Source: Patescibacteria group bacterium (GTDB lineage Bacteria > Patescibacteriota > Microgenomatia > UBA1400 > JAHJAY01). Taken from it: a stretch of 46,127 bases of DNA. The notes below the pieces were generated by a model. It had not been told where the DNA came from. It saw only the letters and a program-made list of their open reading frames with translations, and made no database searches. The translations under genes and the position numbers were made by a program. The DNA lies in contig JAHJAY010000035.1 in assembly GCA_018813815.1 (NCBI GenBank), positions 1-46,127 on the forward strand, given 5' to 3'. Shown here piece by piece: positions 1 to 9,100 of this stretch. Each line of letters begins with the position of its first letter. Position 1 is the first letter of the stretch.

Positions 1-1
1 G

Positions 2-106
2 CTTAAGCAGCAAATCTCTTTTCTGCGCTGGTACTTTACTTTCAGCCGGGTTAAAAACAAAGATGATCTTAAGAAATTATGGGACTGCTGGAAGAAGCGG
101 CTATAA
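2..106 (+). CDS. C-terminal fragment of a truncated CDS (LKQQISFLRWYFTFSRVKNKDDLKKLWDCWKKRL*), product unknown
   Basis: Open frame from the window edge to TAA at 104-106. Confidence 0.45.
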   Translation, partial: LKQQISFLRWYFTFSRVKNKDDLKKLWDCWKKRL

Positions 107-159
107 CTTCGTTTACCAATACATTTCCTTACTTAAACTAATTATTTCGACTTTGAAGA

Positions 160-981
160 ATGAATAAAATGGTCCAAACAATTAACAATATTATTACAGT
201 TAAAAATCTAACTAAGAATTTTAATGGTTTTACTGCTGTTAAAGCAATTGATTTTAAGGTAAAAAAGGGCGAGATTTTTGCTTTTTTAGGACCTAATGGA
301 GCAGGGAAGACTACCACTATTAAAATGTTAACCACCCTGCTTAGGCCAACCAGTGGGAAAATGCGTATCAATGGTTTTGACCCTTTGTCAGAAAAGAATC
401 AAGTAAGGCAATCTTTTGGGATTGTGTTTCAGGATCAGAGCCTGGATGATGAACTGACTGCTTGGGAAAACATGGATTTTCATGGGGTTTTATATAAGTT
501 GCCTAAAGAAATAAGGCATCAGCGAATCAAGGGGTTATTGCAGATAGTTGAATTATGGGAGCGACGCGCTGATTTAGTTAAAACTTTTTCCGGCGGCATG
601 AAGCGCCGCTTGGAAATTGCCCGCGGACTTCTGCATCATCCGCGAATTCTTTTTCTTGATGAACCTACTCTGGGGTTGGATCCTCAAACACGAAATAAAA
701 TCTGGAATTATATTCAAAGATTAAATCAAAAAAAACAGACTACAATATTTTTTACCACTCACTATATGGAGGAGGCGGAGAAAATGGCCCAAACGATTGC
801 CATTATTGACCACGGCAAGATTATTATTCAAGGCAGCGTGGCTGAGTTGAAGCAAAAAACTAAGACTGATTCTTTAGAAAGCGCTTTTATTGCTTTAACC
901 GGTCAGGCAATTCGTCATGAAGCCGCTGATCCCTTAGATAAAATGAGATTGTTTAAGAACAGAAGGGTGTTTAGGAGATAA
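160..981 (+). CDS. ABC transporter ATP-binding protein (DrrA-like, ABC-2 exporter)
   Basis: Walker A GPNGAGKTTT, signature FSGGMKRRLEIA, Walker B ILFLDEPTLGLDP. Confidence 0.95.
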   Translation: MNKMVQTINNIITVKNLTKNFNGFTAVKAIDFKVKKGEIFAFLGPNGAGKTTTIKMLTTLLRPTSGKMRINGFDPLSEKNQVRQSFGIVFQDQSLDDELTAWENMDFHGVLYKLPKEIRHQRIKGLLQIVELWERRADLVKTFSGGMKRRLEIARGLLHHPRILFLDEPTLGLDPQTRNKIWNYIQRLNQKKQTTIFFTTHYMEEAEKMAQTIAIIDHGKIIIQGSVAELKQKTKTDSLESAFIALTGQAIRHEAADPLDKMRLFKNRRVFRR

Positions 982-985
982 AAAG

Positions 986-1732
986 ATGAGCACGATTTAT
1001 ATCCTTTGGCTCAGGCAATTAAAACGCTATTGGCGTTCAAAGCCGAGAATTATTGGCTCTTTAGGTCAGCCAATTCTGTTTTTACTGGCTTTGGGTTTTG
1101 GAATGGGACCAATGTTTGCCAAAGCCGGCGGCGGGAGCTATATTGATTTTTTAGCGCCTGGCGTGATGGCTCAGGCAATTGTGTTTATGGCAATTTTTTC
1201 CGGGGTAGAGCTGATTTGGGATCGCCAGTTTGGATTTTTAAAAGAAACTTTAGTGGCTCCGGTTTCTCGCCTTAATATCATAATTGGCCGGATTTTGGGT
1301 GGATCTACAATTGCCACTTTGCAAGGAATGATTGTATTATTATTAACCCTGTTGATCGGATTCCGGCCAACAAATTTTTTAGCTTTGCCAATGGCAGTAG
1401 TGGTGATGTTTTTAATCTCGCTTTTGTATACTGCTTTGGGAACGGCCATTGCCGCAAATTTAAAAGACTTTCATGGTTTTCAACTGATTATGAATTTTTT
1501 AGTGATGCCTAGTTTTTTCTTATCCGGCGCTTTGTTCCCAATTCAAAATGCGCCCGCTTCATTGCAATTAATTTCCCAAGTTAATCCTTTGACTTATGGA
1601 GTTGACGCTTTAAGGGCAGTTTTAGTCGGCACTGCGCATTTTGGTTTGGCTCAAGACATTTTTATCCTGACGGTAATAGCGGCCGGGTTATTGATAATTG
1701 GCAGTTGGCTTTTTTCCAGAATTCAGGTCTAA
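986..1732 (+). CDS. ABC-2 type transporter permease
   Basis: Multi-TM protein directly downstream of the ATPase; ABC-2 membrane motifs (FLAPGVMAQAI, NPLTYGVDALR). Confidence 0.92.
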   Translation: MSTIYILWLRQLKRYWRSKPRIIGSLGQPILFLLALGFGMGPMFAKAGGGSYIDFLAPGVMAQAIVFMAIFSGVELIWDRQFGFLKETLVAPVSRLNIIIGRILGGSTIATLQGMIVLLLTLLIGFRPTNFLALPMAVVVMFLISLLYTALGTAIAANLKDFHGFQLIMNFLVMPSFFLSGALFPIQNAPASLQLISQVNPLTYGVDALRAVLVGTAHFGLAQDIFILTVIAAGLLIIGSWLFSRIQV

Positions 1733-1798
1733 CGATTTAAACTAAATTTACAAACATAAACAGATTAGATATAATAATTTTAAGGAGGTGATATAAAA

Positions 1799-2401
1799 AT
1801 GAAAATTAAAATTGGACTTATAATTTTAATTGGGTTTTTATTGGTTGTACCGACTGCATTGGCGCAGGGACAGGGAAATGGACTTCAACAAAGAGTTCAA
1901 GATCCTGCTGTTCATGAAAGCGTAGCGGTTCTGCCATCGGGCAATCAAGTTCAAAACCAAAATCAGCTTCAAACCAAAAATCAAGGAGACGAGACTCAGC
2001 TGCAAATTGCCAGTCAACACATGGAGCAATTAATGGCAATGGAGGAATGGGGAGGAGAGGTTGGTGTTCAAGTTAAAACTCTTGCCCAAGAACAAGTTCA
2101 GGCCCAAAGTCAGATTCAACAGCAATTAAACAGGCTGGAAGTTAAAACCGGTTTTATGAAAAAACTGTTTGGTCCTGACTATAAAGCGATTAAAAATCTG
2201 AAGCAGCAAATGGAGCAGAATCAAAACAGAATTCAACAATTGCAACAACTGCAAACTCAACTCCAAAATCAAGCTGAAGAAACACAATTGCAATTAGCCA
2301 CTCAAGCATTAGTTAATCAAAATATGGCCCTACAAGAACAAGTTCAGGCAGAAGAACAGGTGGGTAGTGTTTTTGGTTGGTTAATGAGGCTGTTTAATTA
2401 A
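1799..2401 (+). CDS. Secreted Gln-rich coiled-coil protein, unknown function
   Basis: Signal peptide MKIKIGLIILIGFLLVVPTALAQ; strong SD AAGGAGGTGAT; Q-rich helical repeats. Confidence 0.8.
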   Translation: MKIKIGLIILIGFLLVVPTALAQGQGNGLQQRVQDPAVHESVAVLPSGNQVQNQNQLQTKNQGDETQLQIASQHMEQLMAMEEWGGEVGVQVKTLAQEQVQAQSQIQQQLNRLEVKTGFMKKLFGPDYKAIKNLKQQMEQNQNRIQQLQQLQTQLQNQAEETQLQLATQALVNQNMALQEQVQAEEQVGSVFGWLMRLFN

Positions 2402-2501
2402 TAAAAATTAACAGCTAGCTTGAGGGGTAAAGAGCTATCAGCCCAAGTGCAAAAAATATTGATTGTTTTTTTTAAAGAAAACTGCTAAAATAACCGCTAT
2501 T

Positions 2502-2717
2502 ATGGGAAAAGTTTCTAGTAAAAGACGATCGATGGTTTTACACCAGAAACGTCAACGCCGGGATAAGTTGAAAAAACTGCGTCAGGCATATCAGGCGGCT
2601 AAATCAGAGACAGAAAAAGAACGCCTATTAATCAAGGTTAATAAAATTGCCCCCTGGTTATCTAAGGAAGAATTTATTGCCGCCATTAAACCGCTTGCCA
2701 AGCCGTTGGTTTCTTGA
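2502..2717 (+). CDS. Small basic conserved protein (MGKVSSKRRSMVLHQKRQRRDKLKKL...), unknown function
   Basis: Internal ATG at 2502 gives a basic, ribosome-associated-like protein; the tracked start at 2463 adds a low-complexity extension. Confidence 0.65.
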   Translation: MGKVSSKRRSMVLHQKRQRRDKLKKLRQAYQAAKSETEKERLLIKVNKIAPWLSKEEFIAAIKPLAKPLVS

Positions 2718-2810
2718 GGAGCGCCTCTTGACAAACCTGGGTAATCTCCTCTAAGCTAACAGAGAAAGATTAAAAATTTAATCTGTCCTTCAAGGGAGGT
2801 GAATAAATTA

Positions 2811-3008
2811 ATGGCTTATTCTTATACTAATTCCAAAAAAGTTACCTATTATCTTCACTATAAAGATGTTACTCTGCGTGGTGGTCGGAAACAGCGGATT
2901 TACTTTTTTGCCCGAGATGAAAGAGATGGTTCACTTGATGCTGTTCCCGCTGGCTACAAAGTGATGGAAACTCAGAGAACCGGTATGCCGGTTTTAAAGA
3001 AAGCTTAA
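2811..3008 (+). CDS. Small conserved hypothetical protein (MAYSYTNSKKVTYYLHYKDVTLRGGRKQRIYFF...)
   Basis: SD GGGAGGTGA upstream of ATG 2811; ORF 2799-3008 in the track. Confidence 0.7.
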   Translation: MAYSYTNSKKVTYYLHYKDVTLRGGRKQRIYFFARDERDGSLDAVPAGYKVMETQRTGMPVLKKA

Positions 3009-3032
3009 ACTTTTTAAGTTAAAGTTTTAAAG

Positions 3033-3068
3033 AAAGTATCTCGATACTATTTCGAGATACTTTTTATT
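3033..3068. terminator. Bidirectional intrinsic terminator between convergent genes
   Basis: AAAGTATCTCGA / TCGAGATACTTT 12-bp inverted repeat with flanking A/T tracts. Confidence 0.85.
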
Positions 3069-4228
3069 GTATGCTGATAAAGTTTTTCCATTTGAGAAAA
3101 ACTTTTTTTAATGTCATGCTGAAGTGCTGTTTGACGCGCGGCCAGAGACATTTTTTTTCTGGCTTCAGGATTATTCAGCAATGACTGTATTGCTTTGGCT
3201 AGGGAAGCCGCCTGGGGTTTTACCAGTAAACCATTAATGGTATCTTTGATTAGAATTTTTTGTCCAATAGTGTTAGTGGTAATAACGGGTAAGCCGGAAG
3301 CAAGGGTTTCCAGGGAGGTTAAACTTTGATTTTCAATAATTGATGGATTGATCAAAGCAAAACAGCTGGCATATATTTGCGCTAGAATCGGATTGTCATG
3401 GTTGATTTTTCCCGTAAAAACAATGGTTTTATTCAACCCCAGTTTACTGGTTAATTGTTTTAATTTTTTTTCCTGAGCACCGCTGCCTACAATCAGTAAT
3501 TGTTTGTGGGGCTTACGGGTTGTTGCCGCAAAAGCTTTAATTAATAAATTAAGGTTTTTATCATTTTCCAGCCGGCCGCTGAATAGAAAAGTTGGAATTT
3601 CAGGCTTAAGTTTAAACCGGCTGAGCACTTGAGGATTTTTTTTCTTGGGGTGAAAGCGGCTGAGATCAACCCCATTGGAAATTGTTACTACCGGTACTTT
3701 AAGTCCTGAGTTTTTTAGCTGTTGGGTAATTAAAGGATTAGGAACAGTAACAACCTGGCATTTATTATAAATTGTACCAATTTTTGTTAAAATGGCCTTT
3801 TTAGTGGCAATTGATTTATTTAACTGAGATGTTAACCGGCTTTTACTTAATAAATATTCCGGAGTGAAATGATGAGTAATGATAATCGGGGCAGAACTGT
3901 TTTTAGCACCGCTAAAGGGTTTTAATAAAAGAGAGCTTGGATCCTGTAAATGAATAATATCCGGCTGAAAATTATTAATAATGGTTTCAATCTGTTTTTT
4001 TGGTGCTTGCACCACATACCAAAGATTTTTTCGGCTGATTTTAAGGGCTTGGAGATAGTGGATAGTTAGCCCGGGTTTTTTTTCAGCATAGCCCTTACCT
4101 TTAAAAGAGGTGGTAATTACTGCAACCGAGTGTTTTTTCCGGGCAAAATACTCTGCCAGTTGTTGAGCAACAATGCTGACTCCGCAAATATACGGCGGGT
4201 AAACAGCAGTGAAATAAACAATTTTCAT
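3047..4228 (-). CDS. Glycosyltransferase family 4 (GT-B)
   Basis: N-terminal YFTAVYPPYICGVSIVAQQLAEYF; SNGVDLSRFHP; FSGRLENDKNLNLLIKAF. Confidence 0.93.
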   Translation of the reverse strand: MKIVYFTAVYPPYICGVSIVAQQLAEYFARKKHSVAVITTSFKGKGYAEKKPGLTIHYLQALKISRKNLWYVVQAPKKQIETIINNFQPDIIHLQDPSSLLLKPFSGAKNSSAPIIITHHFTPEYLLSKSRLTSQLNKSIATKKAILTKIGTIYNKCQVVTVPNPLITQQLKNSGLKVPVVTISNGVDLSRFHPKKKNPQVLSRFKLKPEIPTFLFSGRLENDKNLNLLIKAFAATTRKPHKQLLIVGSGAQEKKLKQLTSKLGLNKTIVFTGKINHDNPILAQIYASCFALINPSIIENQSLTSLETLASGLPVITTNTIGQKILIKDTINGLLVKPQAASLAKAIQSLLNNPEARKKMSLAARQTALQHDIKKSFSQMEKLYQHTIKSISK

Positions 4229-5055
4229 AAATCAATTATGTCAGCGATTTTATGGTAAAGTATTTTTAATTTTAGCGGCAGCTGGCTTTTTTTCCTGGGT
4301 TTGTCATAGAACCTTCCGCCCAGCATCGGATATTCAGCTAATGGTTCTTGAGCATAACCCTGAAGCAAGCGCATTGCTCCGGTTTTAGTCAGTTTTTGCA
4401 GGAGTTTGAGCTTACCTTCTTTTCTCAGGCGTCGAAAGGAATAGGCGTATTTAGGGTCTTTAAAAAGCTGAAAACGCCCGCCTTGTTTGAAAGCCCTGAT
4501 GGAAAATTCCCGGTCTTCAGCATAAACAATTGATTCATCAAAGCCGCCGATTTTGCTAAAAAAAGCTTTTTTACAGCCGATTAAAGCTCCTAGAGCCATG
4601 GGGGCATCAATGATTTTATCTTGAATTTCACTTGATAAATTTAAAAGGCTGGCTACAGTTTTGTCCTGGGGCTTGGTTGAATCCGGATCCAAATAACAGG
4701 TAAATAGCTGCGGTTTGTTCAATTCCAGGCGGTATTTTATTCCCAATAAAAAGTATGGCGGCAATTGATTATCCGCATCCATAAAAATTAAAATTTTACC
4801 CCGGGCTTTTTTGGCGCCTAAATTACGCTGATGGGCTACATTCCTTTGCCGGCTATTTATAATAGTTAAGCAGGGAAGTTGGCGGGTTAACTTTTTCGCT
4901 TGGGAAATAGTTTTATCGTTTGAATGAGCGTCAACCACAATAACTTCAAAATCACAGTAGCTTTGCCGGGCCAAATCAGCCAGTAGGCGAGGCAGACATT
5001 CTTCTTCATTAAGCGTCGGAATAACAATTGAAAAAAATGGCGTTGATTTTGTCAT
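4225..5055 (-). CDS. Glycosyltransferase family 2 (GT-A)
   Basis: FSIVIPTLNEEECLPRLL, EVIVVDAHSNDKT, FMDADNQLPP. Confidence 0.93.
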   Translation of the reverse strand: MTKSTPFFSIVIPTLNEEECLPRLLADLARQSYCDFEVIVVDAHSNDKTISQAKKLTRQLPCLTIINSRQRNVAHQRNLGAKKARGKILIFMDADNQLPPYFLLGIKYRLELNKPQLFTCYLDPDSTKPQDKTVASLLNLSSEIQDKIIDAPMALGALIGCKKAFFSKIGGFDESIVYAEDREFSIRAFKQGGRFQLFKDPKYAYSFRRLRKEGKLKLLQKLTKTGAMRLLQGYAQEPLAEYPMLGGRFYDKPRKKSQLPLKLKILYHKIADIIDL

Positions 5056-5112
5056 GGTTTTGTTATTATAAACTATAGACTTTCATTCAAGAAGGCCTTA
5101 TAGTGGGAAAGT

Positions 5113-5736
5113 ATGCAATTTATTAAAAATGTCGCTTTTTTTGGCTTTGCTGATACTAAGCCGGGCGAGCGTCTTTATGATCAGGCCTTTAAAGTCGCTC
5201 AAACTTTGGCTAAAAAGGGTTACGTAATTGTTAATGGCGGCGGTCCTGGGGTGATGGCGGCCTCAACTGCCGGGGCAGAGTCAGTTGGGGGTGAAACTTT
5301 ATCAGTGACTTTTTATCCTAAAGATGCTCCGGGATTTGAGGGACGCTATCCAAAAAACATTACCGACAAGGAGATTAAAACCGGTAATTATATTGAACGC
5401 ATGTTTAAGCTTTTTGAGCATGGCGATATTTATATTATTTTTAAAGGGGGCACGGGGACATTGTCTGAATTTGCCACTGCTTGGTGTTTGAGCCGGCTTT
5501 ATTATGGTTCCCATAAGCCGTTCATTCTTTATGGCGATCATTGGAAAAAATTAATCAGGGTTTTTAAAGAAAACATGCTTTTACGGGGTGAAGAAAACAA
5601 AATTTTTAAGATTGTTGATTCGACTAAAGAAGTTCTGGAGGCAATTGATGTTTTTGAGGATAATTTCGAAAAACGTTTAAAAAAATATTTAGGCAACAAA
5701 GACGAACGGGCTTTTATGGAGGGAGGCTTGCGGTGA
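5113..5736 (+). CDS. LOG family protein (TIGR00730-like; lysine-decarboxylase-like fold)
   Basis: VNGGGPGVMAAS and KGGTGTLSEFATAW motifs. Confidence 0.85.
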   Translation: MQFIKNVAFFGFADTKPGERLYDQAFKVAQTLAKKGYVIVNGGGPGVMAASTAGAESVGGETLSVTFYPKDAPGFEGRYPKNITDKEIKTGNYIERMFKLFEHGDIYIIFKGGTGTLSEFATAWCLSRLYYGSHKPFILYGDHWKKLIRVFKENMLLRGEENKIFKIVDSTKEVLEAIDVFEDNFEKRLKKYLGNKDERAFMEGGLR

Positions 5737-6182
5737 TTTTTTTAGCAGCTGATGCTAGGGGTTTTGATTTAAAAGAAAAAATCAAAGTTTGGCTTAAAGA
5801 TTGGGGTCAAGATTATCAAGATTTGGGAGCGGCAACCATTAAGCCGGGTGATGATTTTCCTGACTATGCTTTTCCCTTGGCTGAGGCAGTAGTTGAAAAC
5901 CAAGCCTTAGGTATTGTTATTTGCGGCACCGGTAATGGTATGGTGATGGCAGTTAATAAGGTTAAAGGTGCCAGGGGAGGTTTAGGGATTAACCCCGAAC
6001 AAGTCGCCTGGTCAAAAAAAGCTGATTTTATGAATATTTTAGCCTTAGCGGTTAGGTTTACTAATGAAGTGGAAGCTAAGGCGATGGTTAAGGTTTTTTT
6101 AGAAACTGATTTTGTTAATGAACCGCGTTATCAGCGGCGTTTTGATAAAATAAAAAAATATGAAGAAAGGAGCTTAAAATGA
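5733..6182 (+). CDS. rpiB: Ribose 5-phosphate isomerase B
   Basis: ADARGFDLKEKIKVWL, VICGTGNGMVMAVNKVKGARGG; GTG start overlapping the previous gene. Confidence 0.88.
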   Translation: MIFLAADARGFDLKEKIKVWLKDWGQDYQDLGAATIKPGDDFPDYAFPLAEAVVENQALGIVICGTGNGMVMAVNKVKGARGGLGINPEQVAWSKKADFMNILALAVRFTNEVEAKAMVKVFLETDFVNEPRYQRRFDKIKKYEERSLK

Positions 6183-7198
6183 TTCGGGTTGGCATTAATG
6201 GCTTTGGCCGCATGGGCCGTTTGTTTTTAAGGCGGGCTTTAGAAGAAAAAGCCGGTTTTAAAGTTGTGGCGGTTAATACTTCGGGCCGGATGGAAATAGC
6301 GGGCTGGGCGCAGCTTTTTGAATATGATACGGTTTATCATCGCTATGCCGGCGAAATGAAGACTGATGATAAAGCAATGATTATTGACGGTCAAAAAATT
6401 GCGGTTTTGGCTGAAAGGAATCCTCAACAAATTCCTTGGGGCGATTATGGCGTTGAATTAGTAGTGGAAGCGACCGGCGCTTTCCGTAAAGAATCAGAAC
6501 TGCGCTGGCATCTCCGGGATACGGTTAAGCGAGTTTTGCTTACAGCGCCGGCGAAAGAGGGGCAAGTGCCAATGTATTTATTAGGTATTAATGATGATCA
6601 TTTGGGCGAGGCTGAAATTTGGAGCAACGCTTCTTGCACCACTAACTGTGTAGCACCGGTTACTCAGGTAATTCAGCGGAGTTTTAAAATTCTTAAATCA
6701 ATGATGACAACAGTTCATGCGGTTACTTCAGATCAGAGGTTGTTGGATAATTCCCACAAAGATTTGCGGCGGGCTCGTGCCGGCGCTTGGAATATTGTGC
6801 CCACCAGCACTGGGGCGGCTCAGGCTACCGGAGCAGTAATTCCTGAGGTTAAAGGGATTTTTACCGGTTTATGTATGCGGGTTCCGGTGCCGACAGGCAG
6901 TGTGTGTGATTTTACTTTTTTAGTTAAGCGAAAAACTACTAAAAGCGAGGTTAATAAGGCGTTTGTTGAAGCCAGTAAAAGCCCGGGCTACCTGGGTATT
7001 TTAACTGTCAGCCAAGCACCGTTGGTTTCCAGTGATGTGATTGGCAGTTCTGCTTCAGCCATTGTTGATTTATCATTAACTCAAGTGGTTGTTGATGATT
7101 TGGTTAAAGTCATAGCTTGGTATGATAATGAATGGGGTTATGTTTGCCGTTTGGTTGATCAGATAGAGTTAGTGGCTAAAAAGCTCAAACAGGAATGA
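6179..7198 (+). CDS. gap: Glyceraldehyde-3-phosphate dehydrogenase, type I
   Basis: VGINGFGRMGRL, active site SNASCTTNCVAPV, WYDNEWGYVCRLVD. Confidence 0.97.
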   Translation: MIRVGINGFGRMGRLFLRRALEEKAGFKVVAVNTSGRMEIAGWAQLFEYDTVYHRYAGEMKTDDKAMIIDGQKIAVLAERNPQQIPWGDYGVELVVEATGAFRKESELRWHLRDTVKRVLLTAPAKEGQVPMYLLGINDDHLGEAEIWSNASCTTNCVAPVTQVIQRSFKILKSMMTTVHAVTSDQRLLDNSHKDLRRARAGAWNIVPTSTGAAQATGAVIPEVKGIFTGLCMRVPVPTGSVCDFTFLVKRKTTKSEVNKAFVEASKSPGYLGILTVSQAPLVSSDVIGSSASAIVDLSLTQVVVDDLVKVIAWYDNEWGYVCRLVDQIELVAKKLKQE

Positions 7199-7857
7199 TA
7201 CTTAATAACAAAGTTTTAATTGTGCCAACTATTTTAGTGGCCAATAAGGCAGAGGTTGTCGTTAAATTAAAACAGCTTCAAGGAGTAGTTAAAAGAGTTC
7301 AGTTGGACATAGCTGACGGCCGGTTTGCTCCGGTTAAGACCGTTGAGCTTCAAGAGCTTCAGGGTGAGGCTTTATTAACAACATTTGAACTTGAAGCCCA
7401 CTTAATGGTTAAAGAACCAATTGGCTGGTTGAGCCAATGTAAACAGCTGGGAGTGAAAATCGCTGTTGGCCATATTGAAAGAATGAGCAGTCAACAACGT
7501 TTTGTTGAGGAAGCCAGAGATTTAGGCATGGCCGCTGGTTTAGGTTTAAACTTGGAGACTGATATTGAAGAAGTTGAATCGGGTTTATTAAGTACGGTTA
7601 AAGAAATTGTTTTATTGGCTAATAAGCCGGGCTATGGAGGCCAGTCATTTGATCACCAGGTACTGGAAAAAATTGAACGCGTTCGTTATTTAACTGGTGG
7701 AGTAGCGGAGATTTGTGTTGACATTGGTATTAATGAACAAACAGCGCCGTTAGCGGTTAAGGCTGGCGCTAATGTGCTGGCAGTGGGTAGTTTTTTATGG
7801 CAAGATAATCCTAAGGTTCAAATTGATAAATTAAAAGAGGCAATTAATGAAATTTGA
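7195..7857 (+). CDS. Ribulose-phosphate 3-epimerase-like protein (divergent)
   Basis: TIM-barrel motifs LDIADGRFAP, EAHLMV, NKPGYGGQSF, ICVDIGIN; ATGA overlap with gap. Confidence 0.82.
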   Translation: MILNNKVLIVPTILVANKAEVVVKLKQLQGVVKRVQLDIADGRFAPVKTVELQELQGEALLTTFELEAHLMVKEPIGWLSQCKQLGVKIAVGHIERMSSQQRFVEEARDLGMAAGLGLNLETDIEEVESGLLSTVKEIVLLANKPGYGGQSFDHQVLEKIERVRYLTGGVAEICVDIGINEQTAPLAVKAGANVLAVGSFLWQDNPKVQIDKLKEAINEI

Positions 7858-8821
7858 TGTTATTTGTTTTGGTTCGGCTTTTGCGGATGTATTCTTAAAA
7901 TCTGACGAGTTTAAAACCGTACGTTCCCCTCGAGTAAAAACCGGCGTGGCCATGTGCGGAATAATGGGTGGCAAGCTGGCTGTTGATGAATTGGTGATGA
8001 CTACCGGCGGCTGCGCGACTAATGCGGCGGTCTCCTTTGAGCGCAAAGGTCTTCAAGCGGCTTGTATTGCTTGTGTTGGTAATGATTTTTGGGGTCAATT
8101 TATTAAGCGGGAGTTAAAAAATGAAGGCGTTAGCTTAATACATTTACAAACTGATAAAAGCCGTCAAACCAGCTGTTCCACGATTTTAGTCAACCAGCAA
8201 GGTAGGAGAGTGGCTTTAGTTTATCGTAATGCCAGTAATCAGCTTGCTTGGCAAAAAGTCAAATGGCAGAGTTTAAATAGTCGTTGGTTTTATGTTGGTT
8301 CTTTAGGAGGAGATTTAGCGTTATTAACCAAAATTGTCCGGACTGCTCAAGATAAAAAAGTTAAAATCGCTTTTAATCCGGGTTCAAATGAAATTAAAAG
8401 CAGGGATCAGCTGGTGCCTTTTTTAAAGCAAGTTGAAGTTTTACTGCTAAATACAGTTGAAGCGGCCCAGTTAACTGGGATTAAAATTAGTCAAAAAACC
8501 GCCATGTTTAAAAAACTCAGAAAAATGGGACCTAAAGTTATTGCTTTAACTCAGGGCTCTCAGGGTGCGTGGCTGAGCTTTGGGAAAAAGGTTTATAAAG
8601 CACCGGTATTTAAAGTTAAGACAATGGAAGAAACCGGTGCTGGTGATGCTTTTGGTAGTGGTTTGGTGGCTGGTTTGGCTTTGGGATTAAAACCCAAAGA
8701 TGCTATTAAGCTGGCTATGGCTAATTCTGCTTCAGTCGTGGCTCAAGTCGGTTCTAAAGCCGGTTTGTTGTGGCAGGATGAAGTTAAAGCTTGGCTCAAA
8801 AAACCGCTGACAATAAGATGA
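7847..8821 (+). CDS. PfkB/ribokinase-family carbohydrate kinase
   Basis: TTGGCATNAAVSFERKGLQAACIACVGNDFWG and EETGAGDAFGSGLVAGL. Confidence 0.92.
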   Translation: MKFDVICFGSAFADVFLKSDEFKTVRSPRVKTGVAMCGIMGGKLAVDELVMTTGGCATNAAVSFERKGLQAACIACVGNDFWGQFIKRELKNEGVSLIHLQTDKSRQTSCSTILVNQQGRRVALVYRNASNQLAWQKVKWQSLNSRWFYVGSLGGDLALLTKIVRTAQDKKVKIAFNPGSNEIKSRDQLVPFLKQVEVLLLNTVEAAQLTGIKISQKTAMFKKLRKMGPKVIALTQGSQGAWLSFGKKVYKAPVFKVKTMEETGAGDAFGSGLVAGLALGLKPKDAIKLAMANSASVVAQVGSKAGLLWQDEVKAWLKKPLTIR

Positions 8822-8834
8822 TGAGAAATTAGTT

Positions 8835-9032
8835 ATGTCCAAAGATTTTGTGTTTAAACTCAGAAAAGAAAAACCGGACAAGCGTATTAAAACTTCGCCG
8901 CGCGAGCGCCTGGTGATTGCGGTTTTATTTGTGTTCACTGTGATTTTATCTCTGTTTTTTTGGCTGAAAGTTGAGTTAAAATATTGGTGGCAAAATTGGC
9001 GCCAGCCCACTACTTACCATTTTGAACGCTAG
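8835..9032 (+). CDS. Small single-TM hypothetical protein
   Basis: 65-aa ORF with basic N-terminus and hydrophobic segment VIAVLFVFTVILSLFFWL. Confidence 0.55.
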   Translation: MSKDFVFKLRKEKPDKRIKTSPRERLVIAVLFVFTVILSLFFWLKVELKYWWQNWRQPTTYHFER

Positions 9033-9064
9033 TTCAAGTTTACTCCCACTTTTACTTTAACAAA

Positions 9065-9084
9065 GATATAACACGTGTTATATC
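9065..9084. repeat. Perfect 20-bp palindrome GATATAACACGTGTTATATC
   Basis: Read directly from sequence; lies between convergent genes. Confidence 0.9.
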
Positions 9085-9100
9085 CGGAGCCAAGTGTAAA

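Noticed and set aside
1171-1449. Minus-strand 92-aa ORF inside the ABC permease (and similar antisense ORFs elsewhere in the track)
   Set aside because: Shadow ORFs opposite strong coding genes with no independent signals.
1818-2039. Antisense ORFs inside the Gln-rich gene
   Set aside because: Antisense of a CAA/CAG-rich gene readily gives open frames; no SD or domain support.
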